A stretch of 64,000 nt of DNA from Phocaeicola faecicola (lineage in GTDB: Bacteria; Bacteroidota; Bacteroidia; Bacteroidales; Bacteroidaceae). Within the stretch, counting starts at the first letter, position 1; each line of letters starts with the position of its first letter. Shown here one piece after another: positions 43,758 through 51,769 of the stretch. Location: NCBI RefSeq assembly GCF_013618865.1, contig NZ_JABSOE010000019.1, positions 1 to 64,000 on the forward strand. The letters are read 5' to 3'. The notes beneath the pieces were generated by a model that saw only the letters and a program-made list of their open reading frames with translations, searched no databases and was not told where the DNA came from. A program made the position numbers and the translations under genes.

Positions 43758-45185
43758 TCAATATCCGGCATTCTGTTTGACAGAGCCTTTGGTTACATTG
43801 ATTTCAGCCTGAGGTATCGGCAATATGGTACGGTAATCGTTCCAGTTGACTTCACCCACAGTGGCATGTGTTACTGATTTGCGGTTGCGCCACATGTCCC
43901 ATGCCATATGACCTTCCCCGTTGAGTTCCAGACGGCGTTCTTTCAGAATATCCTCCAAGGTCACGGAAGCAACCTCTGAATAGCCTGAAATCCGCTCTTT
44001 CCGCAAATCGTTGATGTATTTGGCTGCATCTCCCGATGTCTTCAGTGCGGCTTCTGCAGCAATAAGGTAGACTTCAGACAGACGAATCACCTTAGGATTG
44101 TTCACATAGATTTCCCCGTTCAGTCCCGGATATTTCTGTGTATAGAATCCGTCGTTGTCGGTACCGTCTACTTCATGGGCGATCAACTGCTTGCGTACAT
44201 CTCCTTCCGGCTGTTCATCCATCAGGGCCTTGAATGAGGTACCGATACCGGCTTCGGCATAGCCTACGGCATGCGTGTAGAAGCCTAACGAATTGCGCTG
44301 GGCATTGTACTGGGAAGAAATGGCAAACTCAAAGATGTTTTCTGAAGGAGAAAAGGCCTGCGACCATACATTCAGGTAATCTCCCAGTTTATACAATGTG
44401 TAAGGTCCTTCTTCTATCACCTTCCGGGCATCTGCCAGCGCCAGGGCATTATGGTCGGTACCGTCCGCCTTGTCAAGATACAGATGTACCCGGGCACGCA
44501 GGGCCAGTGCTCCCCAATAATTAATGTGACCCGAAGTCTTGTCCTTGGAATTTTCCAGTTTCGTCAATGCCGTCTGCAGGTCTTCCAGAATGGTCTTATA
44601 AGTATCTGCCAGTGAGGCACGCACTCCGGCATAGTCGGCAGGAAAACTCTGTTTGGCCAGTACGATACCCATTTCCGTATTCAGGTCGGTCGCAGTAGTC
44701 GGCAGTTTGGCGTACAAGCGTGCCAGGTCGAAGTGGAACAAGGCACGCAGAGCATACAATTCTCCCAACTGTGCTTCCACATCCTCTCCCGTCAGTCCGG
44801 CTTCCTGTGTCTGTTCCAGCACCTTGTTGATTCGTGCCAGCGACTGGTAAAAAGCGAAATAGAAAGTTTCCGGTGCCTGGCTGGTGGGAGATGCCAGGTA
44901 TTTGGAAACATCGGTAAACTGGTTGTTTTTTCCGATACACATATAATCGGCCCCTCTCAAGTCGGCATACAGCGTAAAATCTCCGGCATAAATACCTCTT
45001 GAAGAGGTTACCGTATTAGCTGTCCAGGTCTGGCTTTCATAAACTCCATTGACGGCATTCACCAGATCCGTATAGGAAGCGATGGCAGAGGATGACTCCC
45101 AGGAGTCTGCCGGTTCTTTTTCCAGGATATTGCAAGAAGCAACTGTGGCCGCCAGCATCAGTGTGGCTATATATCTTAATTTCAT
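43758..45185 (-). CDS. SusD/RagB family lipoprotein of silent cassette 2
   Basis: This 475-residue outer-membrane lipoprotein has lipobox TVASC (Cys18). Family blocks include LGELYALRALFHFDLARLYAKLPTTATDL, SPSENIFEFAISSQYNAQRN, VIRLSEVYLIAAEAALKTSGDAAKYINDLRKERI and ILKERRLELNGEGHMAWDMWRNRK. It follows the truncated susC of cassette 2 by 20 bases. In the orientation shown the pair has no visible promoter and is probably silent. Its sequence differs widely from the SusD proteins at 33.7 and 55.0 kb, so each cassette likely binds a different ligand. Confidence 0.9.
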   Translation of the reverse strand: MKLRYIATLMLAATVASCNILEKEPADSWESSSAIASYTDLVNAVNGVYESQTWTANTVTSSRGIYAGDFTLYADLRGADYMCIGKNNQFTDVSKYLASPTSQAPETFYFAFYQSLARINKVLEQTQEAGLTGEDVEAQLGELYALRALFHFDLARLYAKLPTTATDLNTEMGIVLAKQSFPADYAGVRASLADTYKTILEDLQTALTKLENSKDKTSGHINYWGALALRARVHLYLDKADGTDHNALALADARKVIEEGPYTLYKLGDYLNVWSQAFSPSENIFEFAISSQYNAQRNSLGFYTHAVGYAEAGIGTSFKALMDEQPEGDVRKQLIAHEVDGTDNDGFYTQKYPGLNGEIYVNNPKVIRLSEVYLIAAEAALKTSGDAAKYINDLRKERISGYSEVASVTLEDILKERRLELNGEGHMAWDMWRNRKSVTHATVGEVNWNDYRTILPIPQAEINVTKGSVKQNAGY

Positions 45186-45205
45186 ATTTTCGTCTTATTT
45201 TAATG

Positions 45206-48118
45206 TTACAATTCAATGTTAACTCCAAACACAAAGCTCTTCAACTGAGGGGTGTCCACCTGGCGGTAACCGTTGATCGCTACGTCGGGATCGATGTTTT
45301 TGGTCTTTGCCCAAATCAGCCACGGATTGTTGGCGCGGAAGTACACTCTTAAGCGCTGCATGTACTTCTTGGCTATCGGCACATTGTATCCCAAAGTCAA
45401 CTCACGCAAACGGATGTTGTCGGTCGATTTCACCTGACGGCTGGAGAAGCGGTCGGCTCTGTAAGGGTTTCCGTAAATCGGTTTCGGATTGTCTACCACA
45501 TCGCCCGGCTTGGTCCAATAGTTACCGGCTACGTCGGAATCCGGCATGGTACTTCCCAGGCGGAATCCGTCATTGTGGGTAAAGTATCCCGGATAATCAA
45601 ACAGGTCACCTCCGAACTGGTAGGTAATCAGGAACGACAGGTCGAAATCCTTGTAGGTAAATGTATTGGTCAGACCTCCCATTACATCGGGCAATGCCTT
45701 TCCTACCACGCCCCATCCGGCTTTCGTATAATCCGTAGTGGCACCTTTTGAGTGGTCAGCAGGGTCGATCCAGAACTCACCGAGCCCCGTGTCCGGATTT
45801 ACTCCCTTCCATTCCGGCAGGTAGAATGTATACATCGATTCGCCTTCACGGTGGATATACATCTGTCCGTCTCCGTATTGGATATCTTTTCCGTCCGGCA
45901 ATTTTTCCACCACAGCCTGTTGATAAGTCAGGTTGAAGTTGGTTGTCCAACTGAAGTTCTTGGTCTGGATGTTCTGAGAATTCAATTCAATTTCCACACC
46001 GTCATTCTTGAGTTCACCCAAGTTGTCCCAGCGGTTTTTGAATCCGGTAACATAAGAATTCGGCACCTGGAAAAGCAGGTCGGTCGTTTTCTTCAGGTAG
46101 TATTCCACGCCCAGTGTCACACGTCCGAACATGTTCCATTCCAGTCCCACGTTCAGGTTCTTGGAACGCTCCCAGGTCAGCTCATCGTTAGGCAACTGAT
46201 ACCAGTAAATGGAAGGTGCCCCGTTGTATCCCGAACCGGCATACAGGTCCTTGTATCCATAATAGTCGGTAGGAAGATTACCGTTTGTACCGAAAGAAGC
46301 CTTCAGTTTGAAGTCGGTAAACAGCGGCATGTCTTCCAGGAAGCCTTCCTTGCTCAGACGCCACGCACCCGATACCGACCAGAAGTTTGCCCAACGGTCT
46401 TTCGGACTCAAACGTGAAGAACCGTCCCGACGGAAACTGGCCGACAGATAATATTTGTCGTCAAAGTTATAGTTTACATTTCCAAAGTAAGAAAGCATCC
46501 CCGAACCATAAGTCGCACTTGAGGCTGCATCCGGCTGCCCGTTCACCAGTTCCGGCAAGTGATTGGAATATTTCTTTGCTACCGTTACAATCTGCAGCAG
46601 GTTCTGGTCTTCTGCCTCAAAACCGACCATGGCAGTCAGGTTATGCATGTCATTGAACGTATCCATGTATGTCAATGTATTCGATGTGGTCAGAGTTGAA
46701 TTCTGGAACGTATAACGAGAACCCATTCCTCCTACTGAAGAACCGTTTACTCCGTCCTTGTCCCAATATTCAAAATGCTTGTTGTCGATATAGTCATAAC
46801 CGAATACCGACTTAAAGAAAATCTTGTCCAGGAAATGCAGGCTCAGTTCGGCATTGGTCAGGCTGCGGAACATCTTGCTCTGAATCCAGTCGGCCTTTGA
46901 ATTGCCTTCGTCCTTGCTTCCCAGCATCAGGTGCGGGTTCGTGATTTTTCCGAAACTAACATTCTCGTTGTACGAACCGTCTTCGTTGTAAACCGGAGCT
47001 GTCGGGTCGAGTGCCAGCAGAATACCGAGCGGAGAAGAAGTACCCAGTCCCTGTGCCTGGCTATTCTGGTCACGGAATCCGTTCTGCTTGGTAGATGCCA
47101 CCATCTGCTTCACCGAGAAATCGGCCCAGTTGTTGATTTTCTGGTCCACATTGATACGGCCTGACACACGCTGGAAATCACTTCCCAGTACAATACCCTC
47201 ACTCTTGTTGTAACCCAGGCCGGCATAGAACTTCGTATGCTGATTACCTCCGTTCAGCGAAATCTGGTGATTCTGGGTAATTGCCGTACGATAGATTTCA
47301 TCCTTCCATTTGGTATCCGTCTTTCCAGAAGGATCTTTTACAAAGCTGTACAGGTCACCGGCTTCCTCCACCTTGCGGTAAGCCTCGTCTTTGCTCGTCA
47401 CTCCCTCGTATTCCATGTAATAATTGGCCAGTGACTCCCGGGCATAACTGATATAGTCGGAGGCTCCCATGGTATTGTATTGGTCTACGGCCATCTTGTT
47501 CCAGCCGATTTCCCCGTTGTACGATACCCGAGTCTTTCCCTCCTTACCGCTCTTTGTGGTAATGATGACTACACCGTTTGCCGCACGTGACCCATACAAA
47601 GAGGCAGCGGCTGCGTCTTTCAATACAGTCATTGACTCAATGTCGTCAGGATTCAGCGTACTGAGGACACTCTGCGACTTGCCGTAGTAATTCATGTCGT
47701 CATCGGCTTTCATGACTACTCCGTCGATTACATACAGCGGCGACTTTGAACCGTTGATGGAGCCAACGCCACGGATGTTCATTTCTCCCATAGAACCCGG
47801 ATCTCCTGTAGCGGAAGCCACACGGACACCGGCCATTTTTCCGGAAAAAGCTTTATCGAGTGATTCTCGTGAACCCGAAGTGATCTGTTCTGATTTGATT
47901 GAGGTGGCCGAACCGGTAAACGATGACTTCTTGGCAGTACCGTATGCTACGACCATTACTTCATCCAGCTGTTCCGAATCGGATTTCAACATTATTTTTA
48001 CTACCGGCTTGATGTCTACTTCTTGACTCTGCAGTCCGATAAATGAAATCACAAGAGTCTTGGCGGAACTAATGATATTTATTAAATGGTTTATTATCAA
48101 TATATTAACCAAAATCAT
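45206..48118 (-). CDS. Silent, 5'-truncated SusC/RagA transporter (cassette 2)
   Basis: The open frame reaches 48118, but SusC sequence starts only at the core (48056-48070), at SSAKTLVISFIGLQSQEVDIKPVVK. The 16 codons before it (MILVNILIINHLINII) are chance AT-rich sequence, not a SusC signal peptide. Downstream are the TonB-box region (LDEVMVVAYGTAKKSSFTGSAT), plug (EMNIRGVGSINGSKSPLYVIDGV, SMTVLKDAAAASLYGSRAANGVVIITTK) and a complete barrel to GVNIEL. The first ~67 residues and promoter are missing. In the three core-bearing genes the frame through the core is the same, so inversion with 51971-51985 gives a full-length chimeric SusC. Confidence 0.9.
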   Translation of the reverse strand: MILVNILIINHLINIISSAKTLVISFIGLQSQEVDIKPVVKIMLKSDSEQLDEVMVVAYGTAKKSSFTGSATSIKSEQITSGSRESLDKAFSGKMAGVRVASATGDPGSMGEMNIRGVGSINGSKSPLYVIDGVVMKADDDMNYYGKSQSVLSTLNPDDIESMTVLKDAAAASLYGSRAANGVVIITTKSGKEGKTRVSYNGEIGWNKMAVDQYNTMGASDYISYARESLANYYMEYEGVTSKDEAYRKVEEAGDLYSFVKDPSGKTDTKWKDEIYRTAITQNHQISLNGGNQHTKFYAGLGYNKSEGIVLGSDFQRVSGRINVDQKINNWADFSVKQMVASTKQNGFRDQNSQAQGLGTSSPLGILLALDPTAPVYNEDGSYNENVSFGKITNPHLMLGSKDEGNSKADWIQSKMFRSLTNAELSLHFLDKIFFKSVFGYDYIDNKHFEYWDKDGVNGSSVGGMGSRYTFQNSTLTTSNTLTYMDTFNDMHNLTAMVGFEAEDQNLLQIVTVAKKYSNHLPELVNGQPDAASSATYGSGMLSYFGNVNYNFDDKYYLSASFRRDGSSRLSPKDRWANFWSVSGAWRLSKEGFLEDMPLFTDFKLKASFGTNGNLPTDYYGYKDLYAGSGYNGAPSIYWYQLPNDELTWERSKNLNVGLEWNMFGRVTLGVEYYLKKTTDLLFQVPNSYVTGFKNRWDNLGELKNDGVEIELNSQNIQTKNFSWTTNFNLTYQQAVVEKLPDGKDIQYGDGQMYIHREGESMYTFYLPEWKGVNPDTGLGEFWIDPADHSKGATTDYTKAGWGVVGKALPDVMGGLTNTFTYKDFDLSFLITYQFGGDLFDYPGYFTHNDGFRLGSTMPDSDVAGNYWTKPGDVVDNPKPIYGNPYRADRFSSRQVKSTDNIRLRELTLGYNVPIAKKYMQRLRVYFRANNPWLIWAKTKNIDPDVAINGYRQVDTPQLKSFVFGVNIEL
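48056..48070 (-). repeat. Inversion core site, silent cassette 2
   Basis: AGTTCCGCCAAGACT on the minus strand. Beyond the core this copy reads CTTGTGATTTC rather than TTGGTGGTTTC, so its right half-site is degenerate compared with the other two copies. It is inverted relative to 51971-51985, 3.9 kb away. Confidence 0.8.
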
Positions 48119-48588
48119 AATTCCTGTTTAAATTGAAGAAACCTTTCCCCTGACAGTCTCAGAAAAGGGACAGACAAAAAACTTTCTACCGATATACCCC
48201 TGAACGGATAGAAGAACCGATGCAGCCACCTTATTGAAGTTTTTTTATTTCTTCTTGAAGAAAAGTGCATCGTCCCGTTAAAGAGTAGTGAAAAACTGGC
48301 GACGTTTTCAAAAAAGATCGCCAGCTTTTCCTGTTTCATCGCCAGCTTTCCCGGTAACTTTCAATATGCATTCACTTACGTTTAAGCAAAGAAAAATTTT
48401 ACGCCGAATAATTTCTGCATCAATGCCATATATAAAGAAAAACAATTTGTTTTCTAATGCAAAAGATTAACTTTGTAAGAAAATTGGTTGACTTTGTCGG
48501 TACAGTAAGGTTTATGTAAGAGAATTTCTCAATGGGGGATAACTCATCAACCGACACCTTATTATATAATATACACCTTATTAAAATA
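48071..48588. other. Intergenic region upstream of the DUF2264 gene
   Basis: About 520 AT-rich bases without a credible gene. ATCGCCAGCTTT occurs twice (48317-48328, 48338-48349). CTGGCGA (48296-48302) can pair with TCGCCAG (48318-48324), giving a weak terminator-like hairpin with T5 on the minus strand, which could block leftward readthrough into silent cassette 2. No susC 5' remnant is visible. Confidence 0.45.
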
Positions 48589-48596
48589 TACCTTTG
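48589..48596 (+). promoter_or_regulatory. Probable -7 element of the DUF2264 gene
   Basis: TACCTTTG, 33 bases before the ATG at 48630, is a good TAnnTTTG match. No clear -33 element is present, which may mean that activation is needed. Confidence 0.55.
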
Positions 48597-48629
48597 CATA
48601 TCATAAACCCTAAATAAAATTCATTAATT

Positions 48630-49889
48630 ATGAAAAAACAGTTTTATTGGCTATTCTTATTTTTTACTCTTTTTACCCTTTCAAGCCTGCAGGCCGGTGA
48701 AAGGAAAAATGACCACAGAAATGAACCGTCGGTTTTGACCGGAGCACAAGAACGTGTGTTATGGGTTAAGTACCTTTGGAAAATTTCATATCCGGTAATT
48801 CACAATCTGGCTGAAGGAACCTTGCGGCAGAATATGCCCGTAGAACTTTCGCCCACTTATGAACTGGATGCAGAAAAGGTGACTTACCTGGAAGCCGTAG
48901 GACGTACCCTGGCAGGAGTTGCTCCCTGGCTGGCCTTGCCGGATGACGATACGGAAGAAGGGAAACTGCGCAAGCAGTTGCGTGAGGAAGTGCTGAAAGG
49001 ACTGAAAAACGCAGTAGATCCTGCCTCCCCCGACCGGCTGAACTTTACAGAGCATGCACAACCCATTGTCGATGCCGCTTATTTGGTACATGCCTTTTTA
49101 CGGGCTCCTGAAGCCTTGTGGGCTCCTCTCGATGACACGACCCAAAAACGTTATATTGAAGTCTTTAAGGTACTGCGCGACAGAACCGGGGCTTACAATA
49201 ACTGGCTGTTGTTTACCGGGCTGACAGAAGCCTTCCTGCTTCAGCAAGGAGAAAAACCGGATCCGTTCCGTATCAGAATTGCCAAAAACAAGGTCAAGGA
49301 ATGGTATGTCGGCGATGGATGGTATAGCGACGGCAGCAAATTCAGCATGGACTATTACAATGCCTACGTAATGCACCCCATGATGGTGGAGATGCTTGAG
49401 ACATTGCTTCCTTCCGGTCAGGCTTCACAGGAAGAATATCAGGAAGCCTTGAAAAGGATGATCAGACATGCCGAGTATTCGGAACGTATTATCAGCCCTG
49501 AAGGTCATTACCCGGCCTTCGGACGTTCGGTGACCTACCGTACGGCAGCCTTCCAGTCTCTGGCAGATGTGGCCCTGCGCGAAAAGTTGCCTGCATATAT
49601 CTTACCGGCACAAGTAAGGGAAGCTCTTACGGCAGTGCATCGTAACATGTACGAGGGTAACCAGAATTTTGATAAGAACGGATGGCTGGTACTTGGATTC
49701 AATGGTCACCAGCCGGAGTGTGCGGACGTATACACTTCTACGGGCAGTCTGTATATGGCCACATTGAGTTTCTTGCCATTGGGCCTGCCGGCAGACAATC
49801 CTTTCTGGACAGATCCGGCTGCCGACTGGACCACCAAAAAGGCATGGAGCGGACAGACGTTGCGCAAAGACTATAAGGTAGAGTATTGA
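48630..49889 (+). CDS. DUF2264 domain protein, possible glycoside hydrolase
   Basis: This 419-residue exported protein has a signal peptide (YWLFLFFTLFTLSSLQAG). The rest is one DUF2264-type (alpha/alpha)-barrel-like domain: VTYLEAVGRTLAGVAPWLALPDD, RAPEALWAPLDDTTQKRYIEVFK, GAYNNWLLFTGLTEAFLLQ, EWYVGDGWYSDGSKFSMDYYNAYVMHPMM and SPEGHYPAFGRSVTYRTAAFQSLADVAL. Conserved acidic residues in YVGDGWYSDG could be catalytic. I recall DUF2264 proteins being placed in a beta-glucuronidase glycoside hydrolase family (GH154), but cannot verify this. It lies wholly inside the invertible segment, convergent with the recombinase gene. Confidence 0.82.
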   Translation: MKKQFYWLFLFFTLFTLSSLQAGERKNDHRNEPSVLTGAQERVLWVKYLWKISYPVIHNLAEGTLRQNMPVELSPTYELDAEKVTYLEAVGRTLAGVAPWLALPDDDTEEGKLRKQLREEVLKGLKNAVDPASPDRLNFTEHAQPIVDAAYLVHAFLRAPEALWAPLDDTTQKRYIEVFKVLRDRTGAYNNWLLFTGLTEAFLLQQGEKPDPFRIRIAKNKVKEWYVGDGWYSDGSKFSMDYYNAYVMHPMMVEMLETLLPSGQASQEEYQEALKRMIRHAEYSERIISPEGHYPAFGRSVTYRTAAFQSLADVALREKLPAYILPAQVREALTAVHRNMYEGNQNFDKNGWLVLGFNGHQPECADVYTSTGSLYMATLSFLPLGLPADNPFWTDPAADWTTKKAWSGQTLRKDYKVEY

Positions 49890-49961
49890 ACCGATCTGCC
49901 TTGTCCGCTGTCAGCGGTACATATTCCGCGGAGATAGATAACGGTTTATACCGGAACTGAT

Positions 49962-50005
49962 GATGCCTGGCTTACGTCACTTTTGAGGCGCGTAAGTCAG
50001 GCATC
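49962..50005. terminator. Hairpin between convergent DUF2264 and recombinase genes
   Basis: GATGCCTG.CTTACG (49962-49976) pairs with CGTAAG.CAGGCATC (49991-50005) around a 14-nt loop. No T-run follows on either strand, so it may slow or process transcripts rather than terminate classically. Confidence 0.5.
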
Positions 50006-50068
50006 CTGATAAAATGCCCTGATAAAATCACCGGATGGAAAGCCGGCCGTCCTCCTCCTTCTGCTTTT

Positions 50069-51232
50069 TCATTTCGCCGCACACTTTTTCAAGTCCTTTA
50101 TGATGGTATCCGGCAGAATTTCACTGTAAATTTCTGTCGTTTTCACACTGCGGTGTCCTAACAGTTTTTGTACCGTAGTAATGGGAGCTCCTTGGTAAAT
50201 CAGCAAGGTAGCATTGGTATGACGGGCCGTGTGAAAAGAAAAGTGCTTCTTCAATCCGCAAAGCTTGCCTATCCGAATAAGATCCTTGTTGATGCTCGAA
50301 TTAGGCTTCAGACAGAAAAATGCATCCTCATAACGATACTTTTTTAAAATTCTCATTGCTTTTCCCTGGAACAGAAGGTACAAGGGAATTTGTACCTTCA
50401 CTCCAGTTTTCTGGGAAGTAAAAATGAGCCACGGCTGTCCGGAAGAGACAGTCACAATGTTTTGCGAAGTGATACGGATAAAGTCAGAATAGCGCAATCC
50501 GGTATAGCAGCAGAACAAAAAGGCATCCAAAGAATGCTGCAGCGTCTTCTCTTTTCCCGAGAAAACATGCTCTTCCAATATTTTCACTTCCTGAGGAAGA
50601 AGATAGCGGTGATGGCTTTTGGCATTTTTTATTTTGTAAAACTGAAAGGGAGAATCTTCTGCCGGTATCAATCCCTGTCGGATACACTCGTTGACTAAGG
50701 TTCTAAGGTGTCGCATGTGTTTTCCAATCGTATTAGTGCAGTAGTTTTTCTTGAGCAGAAAACCCTCGAACTGCTGCAGCAAGGCATAATCCATCTCTTT
50801 AAAATCAATCCGCCGCCGGAACTCCAAAAGCAGGTTGAGCGTCGTATACAAGTTCTGTTTGGTGCTCTGTTTCCTCTGTGAATTTTCTACCCATTTTCTA
50901 CCGAATGTAATCAGATCTCTGAAAACGCAGGGCTTTCCGTGCTCCTCTTTCAGCAAATCCAGTGAAATCGGAAATCCTTTCTTCCAACATTCCAGCTCTC
51001 TCAACTGGAGCTTCAGCACGAACTCCCCTAACATTCTGTTCAGCAATTCGGCTTGCGGGTGACATATGATGATTCGTTTCTTATTATCCCATTGATAAGG
51101 AAACACATAAATATGCGTTGAAAAATAGTTCTTATGCCCTGAGAGGTATGCCTCTGTCTGTATAAGTGCTTTTCCTTCTTTATTCAGTTTCCCTTTTCGG
51201 TTGTAAATTAAACGATAACTTATTTTCTTCAT
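50069..51232 (-). CDS. Tyrosine site-specific recombinase, predicted SusC/SusD invertase
   Basis: This 387-residue phage-integrase-family enzyme has the Bacteroidetes layout: an N-terminal arm-type domain (1-85), a SAM-like core-binding domain (~100-190) and a C-terminal catalytic domain. Catalytic residues are all visible: Arg247 (YTGLRYSD), Lys275 (SQKTG), His334 and Arg337 (HTARH), His360 (LGHRSVKT) and nucleophile Tyr369 (EIYSE). It sits between inverted core sites and next to the expressed susC 5' end, the typical place of the invertase in Bacteroides shufflons. No other mobile-element genes accompany it, which argues against an integrative element. Confidence 0.93.
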   Translation of the reverse strand: MKKISYRLIYNRKGKLNKEGKALIQTEAYLSGHKNYFSTHIYVFPYQWDNKKRIIICHPQAELLNRMLGEFVLKLQLRELECWKKGFPISLDLLKEEHGKPCVFRDLITFGRKWVENSQRKQSTKQNLYTTLNLLLEFRRRIDFKEMDYALLQQFEGFLLKKNYCTNTIGKHMRHLRTLVNECIRQGLIPAEDSPFQFYKIKNAKSHHRYLLPQEVKILEEHVFSGKEKTLQHSLDAFLFCCYTGLRYSDFIRITSQNIVTVSSGQPWLIFTSQKTGVKVQIPLYLLFQGKAMRILKKYRYEDAFFCLKPNSSINKDLIRIGKLCGLKKHFSFHTARHTNATLLIYQGAPITTVQKLLGHRSVKTTEIYSEILPDTIIKDLKKCAAK

Positions 51233-51704
51233 AATTCTCTTTTTAAAAATATAATTCAGTATAATGGGGTTTACTGCTAAAAAGAAATAGTTAAATGACA
51301 GTTCTATAACAAAATGTATATTTAAAAAGATTTTCCTAATAGTTCAATGGAAAAAGGCTGATTATGCTTTCAATATGATAAAAGATATAAATATCTGCTT
51401 CCCTTTTTTGAATAAAAATCCGGAAAAAAGATGTTTTTCTTCACGTTTTACACAGATAATCTTATTGTCTCATGGTTTTAAGGCCGGTTTAAATACATAT
51501 TGTTAATATCTGTCCTATAATGGAAAAATAAATGTTATCCTGAATAGGTAATTTCATTTTTTTTGTTTATTTTGCATAATGGCAGACTGCAGGAATATCT
51601 ATTATTTTGTCATTTTTATGCCTATTCTAAAAACAGAAGTGTTAAAAAGACGGGCAAAGAGTGATTTTTATACGAAAAAGATATAATATATTTATTTATT
51701 TGTT
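51233..51704. other. Long AT-rich divergent regulatory region
   Basis: About 470 bases between the recombinase start and the -7 box of the complete susC. It is very AT-rich with many A/T runs and no credible gene. It should hold the promoters of both genes and the operators for the hybrid regulator. I see no second core site in it. Confidence 0.5.
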
Positions 51705-51712
51705 TATTTTTG
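51705..51712 (+). promoter_or_regulatory. Probable -7 element of the expressed susC operon
   Basis: TATTTTTG fits TAnnTTTG and is 57 bases before the ATG at 51770. No TTTG is found at the usual distance upstream, which suggests dependence on an activator. The box lies inside the invertible segment. Confidence 0.45.
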
Positions 51713-51769
51713 CATTCCGAAATAAAGTGAAAGTATTTTATTTTAGTTAAACATTAAGAGAGATTTTTT

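Noticed and set aside
45206-48118. Silent susC genes as ordinary pseudogenes from deletion
   Set aside because: Both truncations fall at exactly the same 15-bp sequence, frames and barrels are intact, both keep intact susD genes, and a recombinase gene is adjacent. Random decay would not give this.
50069-51232. Recombinase as the integrase of an integrative element
   Set aside because: No excisionase, mobilization, replication or conjugation genes are nearby, and the gene sits between inverted in-frame core sites. An inversion role explains the layout better, though this is inference.
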